From Allocoprobacillus halotolerans (GTDB lineage Bacteria > Bacillota_I > Bacilli_A > Erysipelotrichales > Coprobacillaceae): DNA of 64,000 bases. This document shows positions 18,697 through 28,176 of the stretch, in pieces; the stretch's first letter is position 1, and the number at the start of each line of letters is the position of its first letter. The notes beneath the pieces are model-generated. The model made no database searches and had not been told where the DNA came from. It saw only the letters and a list, made by a program, of their open reading frames with translations. A program made the position numbers and the translations under genes. The stretch spans positions 496,001 through 560,000 of the forward strand of contig NZ_CP101620.1 of assembly GCF_024399475.1 (NCBI RefSeq), written 5' to 3'.

Positions 18697-20446
18697 TTTT
18701 TATCCCTCCATGACATGTTTGAATCGTATCTTGGCATCTTGAATTTTTTGCATGACAAGATGAGCATGTGTATCCAAAAATCATCCTGACTGTCAGATAA
18801 TGCTTGTCGCTGCAATTCACCAATCACCATTTGACTTATTTTTTCAATAATAATTACTTTTTGATCATCTAAGTTAATTCCAACTTGATAACCTTGCCAC
18901 CTAGATAATTGATTGGGTAATTGAACCAGTTTCAATAAAAGTTCTCCTACAGCTTGTAAAGATTGGCAATCTTTGAGTCCATAATAACTCCATTTATAGT
19001 AGGGTTTATATTTTTTATTCAGCAAATAAACAACTGATAATGTCTGATCAATAAATTCATTTAATGCGAGACTTGCTGCGACTTCGTCTTGCCTTTGCAT
19101 ACATCTGGCATAATTATATTGCCCAGACTGTGCCATTTTGGCAAGAGCTCGTGCTATTTTTTTAATACGAACATCTTCAGGAAATGTTTTTAATTGATTT
19201 CTGATTTCTGTAACTTGTCCATAATAATCGTCAAAAATTCGGCCATTGGTACAAGCTAACAAAGCATTTTCATCAGCATATAACCATTCTTCTAAAGTAT
19301 GTGGAATCTTTTGTAAAAACTGTTCAAAAAAACTATTGATTTCAAAAACACCGACACGACCTTGGCCATGTAAAGAAGTTAATCGCTTGACACCCATAAA
19401 TTCTTTTGGTAACTGTTCATAACTTGCCTGTATTTTTTGTCCATATTGTTGATAAATATCTTGAGGCAACCAAATACAAAAACCTGGTCCAAAATCATGG
19501 TCATGAGAAATTTCATCATCATATCCTAAACAATCAGATCCCATCCCCATCAGTCCAATAGCCATATATTGACGTATATGCGCATATTCATTTTCTATCA
19601 TTGGATATCCATATTGTCGATAAAAAGCCTCACACAAATCTAAACCTTTAAGTGTTTTCATTTCTTTGACAATCTTTTCTTTATTATTTAAAATAGTTTG
19701 ATAATCTTTATTCTTACCATAAACACTTTCAATTAATGCAAGCACATGATCATAAATCTCAATCGCTTGACTATAATTTTTTTCCAAATAATAAAGCTGT
19801 GCTTGTGAGGCAAGAGTCGCAAAGTAATGTGGATCATCCACTGTATATTGTTGAAATAAAGCAATTGCTTTTTGAATACATTCTTTAGCTTTATTATTTT
19901 GATGCAAGCTTAAATACATTTGTGATAAATTTGTATAAGTAATCGCCTCTTCTTGACGATAATCATCTAATTGTTCAACAATGGATAAGGCTTTTTTTGC
20001 ATTGTAATGGCCTGATGAATATCTCCCATCTCTTGATATAAAAGACTCAAATTATTATAAAATGCACTGTATAGCTCATCATTTGGCAATAAGTATTGTT
20101 GATAAATCTTTTCTGTTTTTTGATATAAGTCTAAAGCTTCTTGATAACGTCCTTGCACACGATAAAATGTTGCGATATTAATATAAGAAGTCGCTCCATC
20201 AATAGTTTGTTCCCTACCACTCATAGCAAGAATATTCAAAATTTGTGTTGCAATTTGATTACCCAATTGAAATTGGGAAGTCACACGAAAATAACCAATC
20301 ATTTCATTCAATAAAAACAAAATAGCTAAGTCATCTTGATATTCCATTGCTGTATTGATTTGTTCTAGTAAAAAAGCATAAGCTTGATCCAATTGATTTG
20401 TTGCATACAATTGATCCAATTGTTTTTGTAATTCTGGTATCGTCAT
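18693..20446 (-). CDS. TPR protein with C-terminal DUF4037 nucleotidyltransferase-like domain (frame broken)
   Basis: One long gene read in two frames. The N-terminal half (about 1-250) is a series of TPR helices with repeats such as ATFYRVQGRYQEALDLYQ; the C-terminal half is DUF4037, with the minimal nucleotidyltransferase-like motif GSDCLGYDDEISHDHDFG. Frame breaks lie at the T run 19992-19998 and possibly at 18776-18780, where one more base would give an alternative end at about 18700. ATG 20446 follows AAGGAG. DUF4125 follows directly. The combination of a scaffold repeat and a nucleotidyltransferase fold suggests modification of a bound partner, but no substrate is known. Confidence 0.78.
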
Positions 20447-20465
20447 ATTTTTCTCCTTTAAAAAT

Positions 20466-20488
20466 AAATAGACACAATGTGTCTATTT
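20466..20488 (-). terminator. Terminator at the end of pflA
   Basis: AAATAGACAC and GTGTCTATTT form a perfect 10-bp stem around a 3-base loop, overlapping the last codons of pflA and followed by a T-rich stretch on the minus strand. Confidence 0.75.
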
Positions 20489-21229
20489 CGTCAATGCATC
20501 TTTCATTCCTTTTAAAACAACTTCTCTGGCTGCAATAGCATCCTTTTTATCTAAAGGTGGAATCCCTTCTAATGGATAATCCATACCCAAATTCTTATAT
20601 TTCGCAATACCCATTGTATGATATGGTAATACATCCAATGCTTTGACATGTTTTAATGTAGCGATGAATTGTCCTAAACGATATAAGTATTCATCATTTT
20701 GTGTAATTGTAGGTACAACCACATGGCGAATCCATATATCAACACCTTTATCATCTACATATTGAGCAAATTTTAAAATCATATCATTAGGCTGTGCTGT
20801 TAATTTTTTATGTTCTATTGGATCAATATGTTTAATATCCAACATAATTAAATTAGTTGAAGCCAACAAACGATCTAATTTTTTTAAATAATCAGGATTT
20901 TCATGAAATGTAATTCCTGAAGTATCTAAGCATGTATGAATATTTTGTTCACGACATTTTTCAAATAATTCAGTTAAAAAATCCAACTGCATCATAGGTT
21001 CACCACCTGTACAAGTGATTCCCCCATTCTTATAAAATTCTTTCTTTGTATTATATTCCTTTAAAATATCCTCAACTGTCATTTGATTGCCAACGTTTGG
21101 TTTCCATGTATCTGGATTATGACAATATTGGCAACGCATTGGACACCCTTGAAAGAAAACAACAAAACGAATTCCTGGACCATCGACAGTTCCACAACTT
21201 TCTAAAGAATGAATATACCCTTTCATCAT
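20483..21229 (-). CDS. pflA: Pyruvate formate-lyase activating enzyme
   Basis: A radical SAM enzyme of 248 residues that installs the glycyl radical on pyruvate formate-lyase under anaerobic conditions. The CxxxCxxC iron-sulfur motif is GCPMRCQYCHNPD (Cys29, 33, 36), preceded by the GTVDGPGIRFVVF signature of PFL activases, followed by the GGEPMMQ SAM-binding segment. It follows the pfl genes but is separated by a terminator, so it may have its own promoter. The start may be 21229 or the next codon 21226; GGTGAG precedes both. In this genome its target Gly is on a separate small protein. Confidence 0.95.
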   Translation of the reverse strand: MMKGYIHSLESCGTVDGPGIRFVVFFQGCPMRCQYCHNPDTWKPNVGNQMTVEDILKEYNTKKEFYKNGGITCTGGEPMMQLDFLTELFEKCREQNIHTCLDTSGITFHENPDYLKKLDRLLASTNLIMLDIKHIDPIEHKKLTAQPNDMILKFAQYVDDKGVDIWIRHVVVPTITQNDEYLYRLGQFIATLKHVKALDVLPYHTMGIAKYKNLGMDYPLEGIPPLDKKDAIAAREVVLKGMKDALTK

Positions 21230-21300
21230 CTCACCAACTTTCTTTATTATTTTAACATATTTTCATATAAATATCATTTTATATGTACTATTTTTTATAA

Positions 21301-21328
21301 AAAAGAAAAGGTGCCTTAAGCACCTTTC
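21301..21328 (-). terminator. Terminator after the glycyl-radical gene
   Basis: AAAGGTGC and GCACCTTTT form a strong stem with a short loop on the minus strand followed by CTTTTTT, just past the stop of the 80-residue glycyl-radical gene. Confidence 0.85.
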
Positions 21329-21337
21329 AAGTCTCAA

Positions 21338-21580
21338 TTACATTGCTTCGTGGAATGTACGAGAAATAACATCATCTTGTTGTTCTTTTGTTAATTTAAC
21401 AAAGTTAACAGCATATCCAGAAACACGGATTGTTAATTGTGGATATTTTTCAGGATGTTTTTGAGCATCAAGTAATGTATCTCTGTTTAAAACATTAACA
21501 TTTAAATGATGTCCTCCTTTTTTAGCATATGCATCTAACATTCCAACTAAATTTTCAACTTGTTGTTCACTTGTAGCCAT
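21338..21580 (-). CDS. grcA: Stand-alone glycyl-radical domain of pyruvate formate-lyase (GrcA-like)
   Basis: An 80-residue protein equal to the C-terminal end of an ordinary [40 protein letters not shown] and [10 protein letters not shown]. The radical Gly is Gly55 in RVSGYAV. In enterobacteria a similar autonomous protein repairs oxygen-cut PFL, but there PFL also has its own domain. Here the large subunit at 21816-23891 lacks it, so this protein is expected to be an obligatory subunit and the substrate of PflA. It has a strong AGAGGAGG site and starts 14 bases after the preceding stop. It is complete and not frameshifted. Confidence 0.9.
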   Translation of the reverse strand: MATSEQQVENLVGMLDAYAKKGGHHLNVNVLNRDTLLDAQKHPEKYPQLTIRVSGYAVNFVKLTKEQQDDVISRTFHEAM

Positions 21581-21594
21581 GATTATATCCTCCT

Positions 21595-21801
21595 CTAATA
21601 TTCATCATCATCTTCCATTGGCAAATTTGGAATCTTACAAGCAGTATCACCACTATCGCAATCCATCTTTGACACAACAGAGATTTCTTCCATTTCAATA
21701 TGAGCATCATCGTTCACTTTCACATTAATATGACCTGAACCACTGCTCATGCGACCATCCAGCATTTTGACTAATTCATCAATTTCTTTTTGAGTAGCCA
21801 T
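21595..21801 (-). CDS. Small acidic paralogue of the glycyl-radical protein, without the radical loop
   Basis: A 68-residue protein whose first half ([27 protein letters not shown]) matches the start of the 80-residue glycyl-radical protein beside it ([26 protein letters not shown]). The RVSGYA radical segment is absent. In its place is a short tail with two Cys ([13 protein letters not shown]) and an acidic end (MEDDDEY). It lies between the PFL core and the glycyl-radical gene with gaps of 14 bases each and its own start. It is probably a duplicated, diverged copy. Function is unknown; it could dock at the same surface of PFL as the radical domain. Confidence 0.8.
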   Translation of the reverse strand: MATQKEIDELVKMLDGRMSSGSGHINVKVNDDAHIEMEEISVVSKMDCDSGDTACKIPNLPMEDDDEY

Positions 21802-21815
21802 GTTTACACTTCTTT

Positions 21816-23891
21816 CTATTCTTCAATATTTCCGTTTTTGATTGATTCGATATCTAAGTCACCAGCGAAAACTTGATCATCTTTTCCTAAAGCACCAGGG
21901 ATAACAGTGAATGTATTTGAAATACCATCTTGTGCATCTTTGAATGGTAATTTAGCAACTGATGATAATGAAGAAATTGCACCATGAGAATCTCTACCAT
22001 GCATTGGGTTAGCACCAGGAGCAAATGGTTGACCACCTTTTCTTCCATCAGGTGTATTACCAGTAGCTTTACCATATACAACGTTAGAAGTAATTGTTAA
22101 AATTGAAGTTGTAGGAACACTGTCTCTATAAGTATGATGAGAACGTACCATATCCATGAAAGTTTCAACTAACCAAGTTGCGATTTCATCTACTCTGTCA
22201 TCATCGTTACCATATTTAGGGAAATCTCCTTCTACTTCGTAATCAACAACAACACCATCTTCATCTCTAATACATTTTACTTTAGCATATTTGATAGCTG
22301 ATAATGAGTCAACAACAACTGATAAACCAGCAATACCAGTAGCAAAGTAACGTTTAACTTCTCTATCATGTAATGCCATTTGAATTCTTTCATAAGCATA
22401 TTTATCATGCATATAGTGAATGATATTTAATGCATTAACATAAACACCAGCTAACCAAGACATCATATCTACATATTTAGATTTAACATCTTCGTAATCT
22501 AAGTAGTCACCTTCAACTGGTCTGTATTTAGGTCCAACTTGTTTCTTAGTTTTTTCATCAATACCACCATTGATAGCGTATAATAAACATTTTGCTAAGT
22601 TAGCACGTGCTCCAAAGAATTGCATTTCTTTACCAACTCTCATTGAAGATACACAACATGCAATAGCATAGTCATCACCATGAGTGACTCTCATTAAATC
22701 ATCATTTTCATATTGAATTGATGAAGTTTCAATTGAAGTTCTTGCACAGAATGCTTTGAAGTTTTCTGGTAAACGAGTTGACCATAATACAGTCATGTTT
22801 GGTTCTGGAGCAGTTCCTAAGTTAGATAATGTATGTAAGTATCTAAATGAAGTCTTAGTAACCATATGACGTCCATCAACACCAACACCACCGATAGATT
22901 CAGTTACCCAAGTAGGATCTCCTGCGAAAATTGAGTTATATTCAGGAGTTCTTGCGAATTTAACAATTCTTAATTTCATAATGAAATGATCAATAAATTC
23001 TTGGATTTGTTCTTCTGTGAATAATCCTTTCTTTAAGTCTCTTTCTACATAGATATCAATGAATGTAGAAGTACGTCCTAAAGACATTGCTGCACCATTT
23101 TGTTCTTTAACTGCACCTAAGTATCCAAAATATAACCATTGAATAGCTTCTTGGCAGTTAGTTGCTGGTTTAGAAATATCAAAACCATATTTAGCAGCCA
23201 TTTCTTTTAATTCACCTAAAGCTCTAATTTGTTCACTTAATTCTTCACGTAATTGGATAACTTTTGAAGTCATTCTTTTTTGAGTTGTAGCAAATTGATT
23301 TTTCTTATCTTCAATTAATTTATCAATACCATATAAGGCAACTCTACGATAGTCTCCAATAATACGTCCACGTCCATAACCATCTGGTAAACCAGTGATA
23401 ACGTGTGAAGAACGACAAGCTCTAATTTCAGGAGTATAAACATCGAAAACCCCTTGGTTATGTGTTTTTCTGTATTCTCTGAAGATATAAGATACTTCAG
23501 GATCTACTTTATATCCATTTGTTTCACAAGCTTGTTCAGCAATACGGATACCACCAAATGGTTGTAAAGATCTTTTAAAAGGTTTGTCAGTTTGAACACC
23601 AACGATTTTTTCTTTTGATCTATCTAAGTATCCGGCATCATGTGAAGTTAATGTAGATACGATTTTTGTATCCATATCTAAAACTCCACCAGCTTCTCTT
23701 TCTTGTTTTGTTAAATCCATAACTTGTGCCCATAAATCTTTTGTGTTTTGAGTAGGACCTGCCAAGAAAGAATCATCACCATCATAAGGTGTGTAGTTTA
23801 ATTGAATAAAATCTCTTAAATTCACTTCCTTGTTCCATTTCCCTGCCTGAAAACCATCCCAGGCATCATTCCATTTTTCTTTAAATGTCAT
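21816..23891 (-). CDS. pflB: Pyruvate formate-lyase catalytic core lacking the glycyl-radical domain
   Basis: This 691-residue protein matches PFL from the start ([16 protein letters not shown] equivalent, [36 protein letters not shown]) to the [19 protein letters not shown] segment, and carries the catalytic pair Cys412-Cys413 ([10 protein letters not shown]). It converts pyruvate and CoA to acetyl-CoA and formate. Typical PFL has about 750 residues and ends in the RVSGYA radical domain; here the frame stops about 70 residues short, after [11 protein letters not shown], and the missing part is encoded by a separate gene downstream. No frameshift is seen at the junction, and the next gene has its own start. 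Confidence 0.93.
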   Translation of the reverse strand: MTFKEKWNDAWDGFQAGKWNKEVNLRDFIQLNYTPYDGDDSFLAGPTQNTKDLWAQVMDLTKQEREAGGVLDMDTKIVSTLTSHDAGYLDRSKEKIVGVQTDKPFKRSLQPFGGIRIAEQACETNGYKVDPEVSYIFREYRKTHNQGVFDVYTPEIRACRSSHVITGLPDGYGRGRIIGDYRRVALYGIDKLIEDKKNQFATTQKRMTSKVIQLREELSEQIRALGELKEMAAKYGFDISKPATNCQEAIQWLYFGYLGAVKEQNGAAMSLGRTSTFIDIYVERDLKKGLFTEEQIQEFIDHFIMKLRIVKFARTPEYNSIFAGDPTWVTESIGGVGVDGRHMVTKTSFRYLHTLSNLGTAPEPNMTVLWSTRLPENFKAFCARTSIETSSIQYENDDLMRVTHGDDYAIACCVSSMRVGKEMQFFGARANLAKCLLYAINGGIDEKTKKQVGPKYRPVEGDYLDYEDVKSKYVDMMSWLAGVYVNALNIIHYMHDKYAYERIQMALHDREVKRYFATGIAGLSVVVDSLSAIKYAKVKCIRDEDGVVVDYEVEGDFPKYGNDDDRVDEIATWLVETFMDMVRSHHTYRDSVPTTSILTITSNVVYGKATGNTPDGRKGGQPFAPGANPMHGRDSHGAISSLSSVAKLPFKDAQDGISNTFTVIPGALGKDDQVFAGDLDIESIKNGNIEE

Positions 23892-23924
23892 TTTCTAAAC
23901 CCCCTGTTTGTTTATTTCTCATTC

Positions 23925-23953
23925 ATTATAGCACTAATATACTATTGAAACAA
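23925..23953 (-). promoter_or_regulatory. Promoter of the pfl operon
   Basis: On the minus strand TTGTTT (23948-23953) and TATAAT (23925-23930) are 17 bases apart, with an extended TGC before the -10. An AGGGGG ribosome binding site precedes the pflB start. Confidence 0.8.
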
Positions 23954-24086
23954 TAAAATAACTTGTTTTTTTTCGCAATTTTCTGCCATAAAATGAGTCG
24001 CTGGAACTTGACAACTTCAATATAGCAGATTCTTTTTTAATTACCATTTATATGCTTGAAAAAATCATTTTTTTACTTAAAATTAA

Positions 24087-24122
24087 TAAAAAAGAGATAT
24101 AGACTATGCTATAAATCTCTTT
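24087..24122 (-). terminator. Terminator of the EIIB-like gene
   Basis: On the minus strand AAAGAGATTTATAG pairs with CTATATCTCTTT (small bulge) and is followed by six T. The stem includes the last codons of the gene. Confidence 0.75.
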
Positions 24123-24451
24123 AAATCAGCCGCAATACTTTCTGATTGTTTTCCAAAAATCATTGCCAGACTCGTCGGCCCTTCAACAATCCCACTTGCC
24201 CCTAAAGATTTAATTTTATCGATATCAATAAGTTGCTGATCACCCAAGACAACTGTAACCTTAGAAGCCGTATGACGGACTTCTTTAAGATTTTGTGATC
24301 CACCAAGTGCCTCAAGCAATTCTTGAATTGGAAGGGTAGATTGAAACTCCTGATTCAAACGCTTGTTTTTAATTAAATGAACAAAACCTAAATAAAGAAG
24401 CACCAAAGCCACAACAATCACTATCGCAATAAAAATATATTCAATATCCAT
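24104..24451 (-). CDS. Membrane-anchored EIIB (glucose-type) domain lacking the phospho-cysteine
   Basis: A 115-residue protein with one N-terminal membrane helix (about 5-25) and a glucose-family PTS EIIB domain (about 41-115: LLEALGGSQNLKEVRHTASKV, then KSLGASGIVEG and AMIFGKQSE). In catalytic EIIB the segment reads xxCxTRL with the phosphorylated Cys; here it is RHTASKV, with Thr61 at the Cys position. The fold is therefore kept without the phosphate acceptor. It is a single gene divergent from rodA. It may be a sensor or structural partner of a transporter; no such role is shown. Confidence 0.82.
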   Translation of the reverse strand: MDIEYIFIAIVIVVALVLLYLGFVHLIKNKRLNQEFQSTLPIQELLEALGGSQNLKEVRHTASKVTVVLGDQQLIDIDKIKSLGASGIVEGPTSLAMIFGKQSESIAADLKRFIA

Positions 24452-24530
24452 ATTTTCACATCCTTTTTTAATTGAAGTATTTCTTTTTTATAGTATACTA
24501 TAAGAAGATAAAAAAGAAAGGAGCAAAGTC

Positions 24531-25738
24531 ATGGAGCGAATCAAAAAACTCTGTTATGAACAACCCTTGATTTGTATCATTTGTATTTTAGCATGTATCA
24601 GCTGTTTTGCAATTTTAAGTGCAACTCCCATGATTTCTAATAAAGTAGGTAATCCCACAACATTATGGTTTAAACAAGCTACGTTTTATGTAATTTCTGC
24701 CATTATGGTTTTTATCATATATAAAATAGGAAAAGATCAGATATATGATAAGATTTGGATTATTTATTGGACATTGATGATTTTATTAATTATTCTTGCC
24801 ATTGAACATTTGATTTATACAAGATTATGGCCTGAACATCATATTATTCCTATTGTCAATACCGTTGGTGGAGCCACTTCATGGTATAATTTACCTTTTT
24901 TAGTTTTCAGCCTTCTGAATTTATGAAGATTGCGATTGTCATTGCATTAGCGAGAATCACAAAAGAACATAATGATTATTATTTAATTCATACAACTGAA
25001 ACAGAAATCAAATATATCTGGAAATGTATGAAAGTTGTCATTCCTCCTGCCCTGCTTGTTTTACTGCAAAATGACACGGGTGTCGTTTTGATTATATTGG
25101 TTGGTGCTGCTTTTGTTATATTTTCAAGTGGTTTAAGAAATCAATGGTTTATCTTTGGTTTTAGTTTGGTTGGTGTTATCTTAGCTATTGGTATTTATTT
25201 ATTTGTTTATCAGCCTGATATTTTTGAAAAACTTTTGAGTTCGCACCAAGTTGATCGTTTTTATGGTTGGCTTGATCCTGAAGGAACATATAATAAGGAA
25301 GGATTTCAATTATTTAATTCTTTATTATCCTATGGTAGTGCTGGTTTATTTGGACATGGTTTTCAATCTGTTATTAAAGTTTTTCCTGAAGCACAAACAG
25401 ACTTTATCTTTGCAGTTATTTTAACAAATTATGGTTTTATTGGTGGTTTGATTACCATTGTCGCTATTATTGCTTTAGATATTATTATTTTAAAAATTGG
25501 ATTAGACTCTACAAATCAACAAGATAAATTTATGACTATTGGTATTATTGGTATGTTGTTGTTTCAACAAATTTGGAATATGGGAATGATTTTGGGACTC
25601 TTACCAATTACGGGAATAACTCTCCCATTTATTTCTTATGGTGGTTCATCTTTACTTTCTTATATGATTGCAATAGCATTATTTATTGATATTAATTCAC
25701 AAAACAATATTATGAAAAATAGATCTATCATTAGTTAA
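24531..25738 (+). CDS. rodA: RodA/FtsW-family peptidoglycan glycosyltransferase (frame broken)
   Basis: A polytopic SEDS protein of about 402 residues that polymerises peptidoglycan with a partner class B penicillin-binding protein. Family landmarks are WYNLPFLVFQPSEFMKI after repair, the LLQNDTGVVLI segment (the family's essential Asp), and GITLPFISYGGSSLLSYM near the end. One T is missing from the run at 24904-24907, splitting the gene. ATG 24531 follows GAAAGGAGC. RodA rather than FtsW is suggested by length and the lone position, not proven. Confidence 0.87.
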
Positions 25739-25781
25739 AACATTTTTTAACTCTGTTGATAAAAACATTATTCTCAATAAT

Positions 25782-25814
25782 AAAAGGATTGGTCGAAAAA
25801 TCAATCCTTTTTCT
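25782..25814. terminator. Bidirectional terminator between rodA and rluA-type gene
   Basis: AAAAGGATTG (25782-25791) and CAATCCTTTT (25802-25811) form a perfect 10-bp stem flanked by A on one side and T on the other, serving both convergent genes. The intergenic stretch 25739-25926 holds nothing else I can support. Confidence 0.8.
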
Positions 25815-25926
25815 ACTTTCAATCCTTATCAAAAGAATCAATATATAAGAAATGTTCACATCATATTTTACTTTGATATCTTTACCATAATAAGCATCAA
25901 TATGATAAATATAGTATTGAAAGTCA

Positions 25927-26736
25927 TTATTTTTTTGTAATAACAATCTTTTGCTTGGTTATAGGATGAATAAAGCCAACCATATAACTATCCAAATCAA
26001 AAATTCCCTGACCATCACCATATAAAGAATCTCCCACCAGAGGATGTCCAATAGCTGCCATATGAACACGAATCTGATGGGTTCTTCCTGTTTCTAGTTT
26101 CATTCTCATCAAAGTACAATTCTTTTGAGTCTGATAAACTTGATAATGCGTACAAGCCTCTTGCCCACGTTCATCAATGAGACGTTTCATTTGCAACGGT
26201 TCTTTATAAATTGGTAAACGAATGGTTCCATTGGTTACAACAACCCCTTGAACATGAGCCTGATATCGACGCTCAATATGTCCCAAATCTTTCATCATAC
26301 GATCATGGATATAACGATACTTTGCGACAATCATAAGACCACTTGTTTCTTTATCTAAACGATTGACCAAATGAATTGTTGAATCCAAATGAATCTTTTG
26401 ATAATAAAAAGTCAGTGCATTAGCTAGTGTATAGAGAGGATGTCCTCTTGTAGGAATTGAAGGTAAACCAGCTGGTTTATCAACAACCAATAAATAATCA
26501 TCTTCATAAACGATTCGAAGAGGAATATCCACTGGTGTCATTTGATTCTTTTCTGGAGGATATTGAATTGTTAAAACTTCTCCTAGTTGTAATAGATAAC
26601 GAACTGTCTGATGATGACCATTCACCTGTATATCCCCATGCATTTTAATCGCCTTGATAGCTTTTTGACTAATGCCCTGTTCCAATAAAAAATCACCAAT
26701 GATCATGGACTGCATAATCAGCCATTGCTGTTTCAT
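25927..26736 (-). CDS. RluA-family pseudouridine synthase
   Basis: An RNA pseudouridine synthase of 269 residues with an N-terminal S4-like part (ISQKAIKAIKMHGDIQVNG) and a catalytic domain; the active Asp is in HLVNRLDKETSGL. Other family blocks are VDKPAGLPSIPT and LETGRTHQIRVHMAAIGHPLVGDSLYG. It modifies uridines in rRNA or tRNA; the exact site cannot be told. Its start overlaps the stop of nadK by four bases, an arrangement frequent in Bacillota. Confidence 0.92.
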   Translation of the reverse strand: MKQQWLIMQSMIIGDFLLEQGISQKAIKAIKMHGDIQVNGHHQTVRYLLQLGEVLTIQYPPEKNQMTPVDIPLRIVYEDDYLLVVDKPAGLPSIPTRGHPLYTLANALTFYYQKIHLDSTIHLVNRLDKETSGLMIVAKYRYIHDRMMKDLGHIERRYQAHVQGVVVTNGTIRLPIYKEPLQMKRLIDERGQEACTHYQVYQTQKNCTLMRMKLETGRTHQIRVHMAAIGHPLVGDSLYGDGQGIFDLDSYMVGFIHPITKQKIVITKK

Positions 26737-27509
26737 GAACTTAAATAAGCCCTCTTTAAACGTTTAGTAAAAGGAACATTTTTATATTGGAGAAAACGTG
26801 CTGTTTGTGTAGACATCTGAATACAAATACAATCATTATCTTTCAAATCTACCACCAACTGATCAACACCTAAAATAGCACCTTGATAACTTTGTGATTG
26901 AAAACGAATCGTATGTGATTTATCTAAGATTAAAGATGAACCTAATGAACGATAAGCATTATGATGAATTCCTGCAATTTCACTTAACTGCATCAATTCA
27001 GCTCCAGAATTAATCACTGCCCCACCTAAAGATTTATTATAAGCTGTTGAACCAGAAGCCGTTGAAACACAAAGACCATTCCCTCTAAAAGTTTCAAAAC
27101 AATCATCATTAATATAAACATCAATAACTTGAGAACGACGATTATTTTCTACACGTACTTCATTTAAAGCCAAATAACGTCCTTCTAAAGAAGTGACTTC
27201 TAATAAATGACGTTCATATATATGATACTCACCTTTTTTGATATCCTCTACAAGCTGTTGATATTCATCACGCTGATAATCCGTTAAAAAACCTAATGTT
27301 CCAGTATGAATACCAATAAATGCCACTTCATCAAGCTGTTCAATATATTTATGCACACTATATAACATTGTTCCATCACCACCGACACTAATCACAATAT
27401 CAGGATTTGTTTCATTATATATTAAAAAAGTATTTAACTGTGCTTTTATTTTTTCACTCAATGTAATTGATTCTTGGTCTTGTTTACAGACAATTGCATA
27501 TGTTTTCAT
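26733..27509 (-). CDS. nadK: NAD kinase
   Basis: An enzyme of 258 residues that phosphorylates NAD to NADP. The NAD kinase motifs are visible: SVGGDGTMLYSVH, the TGTLGFLTD strand, LALNEVRVENNRR, and the GSTAYNKSLGGAV loop. ATG 27509 follows AGGTGGGTG; a GTG four codons earlier overlaps that site and is less likely. It begins a two-gene operon with the pseudouridine synthase. Confidence 0.93.
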   Translation of the reverse strand: MKTYAIVCKQDQESITLSEKIKAQLNTFLIYNETNPDIVISVGGDGTMLYSVHKYIEQLDEVAFIGIHTGTLGFLTDYQRDEYQQLVEDIKKGEYHIYERHLLEVTSLEGRYLALNEVRVENNRRSQVIDVYINDDCFETFRGNGLCVSTASGSTAYNKSLGGAVINSGAELMQLSEIAGIHHNAYRSLGSSLILDKSHTIRFQSQSYQGAILGVDQLVVDLKDNDCICIQMSTQTARFLQYKNVPFTKRLKRAYLSS

Positions 27510-27591
27510 ATTTTCACCCACCTATGTATTATATTATATAAAAATTGCATATAAAAGCAATATAAGATAAAATAAGGTGAGGTGATTTTTC

Positions 27592-28166
27592 ATGCTACAA
27601 CTAGAAATAGAATACAAAATCTTATTAACATCAAAAACATTCCATCAAATCCTTCATGACTATCAACATCATATCACAAAAGATTACATTCAAATCAATG
27701 ATTACTTGACTCATCCTTTATTATCTCAAAAAAATATATGTTACGCATTCGTACAAAAAACAATCAATATGAACTTACTTTAAAAAGACCCTATCAAAAC
27801 CATCAACTAGAAACCAATATTCCTTTAACACAAAAAGAAAAAGATTTATTTTTTCAACATCAACTAAAAAATGAAATCACTGATATTTTAGAAAATGAAG
27901 GTATTGCGATTAGTGAATTACAACATTTATTTTCACTCACAACACATCGCTATGATATTCTCTTACCTGAAGGTATTTTATCTTTAGATGACAATACTTA
28001 TTTAGATCAACATGATTATGAAATGGAATTTGAAGTCAATAATGAAAAACAAGGTTTTCAACAGTTTTTGAAAATCATTGAACCTTACCATCTTCAATAT
28101 AAACATAACTGCCCAAGTAAAGTTACACGTGCCTTTCAAGCCTATCATAAAAACAGTCATCGCTGA
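27592..28166 (+). CDS. CYTH-domain phosphohydrolase-like protein (frame broken)
   Basis: The reconstructed protein of about 191 residues is one CYTH domain: the N-terminal LEIEYKIL is the ExExK signature, and LRIRTKNNQYELTLKRP and EMEFEVNN are the next metal and phosphate strands. Family members hydrolyse triphosphates (thiamine triphosphate, inorganic triphosphate) or act as adenylate cyclases. The frame breaks in the A run 27728-27734 (seven; eight restore it). ATG 27592 has AAGGTGAGGTG upstream. It converges with cutC; the two stops are shared by one hairpin. Confidence 0.85.
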
Positions 28167-28176
28167 CTGTTTTTTT
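28149..28176. terminator. Bidirectional terminator between the CYTH gene and cutC
   Basis: AAAACAGTCA and TGACTGTTTT form a 10-bp stem with a 4-base loop, flanked by A and T runs; it covers the overlapping 3' ends of both genes. Confidence 0.85.

Noticed and set aside
25731-25946. Open frame of 71 codons on the minus strand between rodA and the pseudouridine synthase
   Set aside because: It contains the bidirectional terminator stem, has no ribosome binding site, and its product has a random low-complexity composition.
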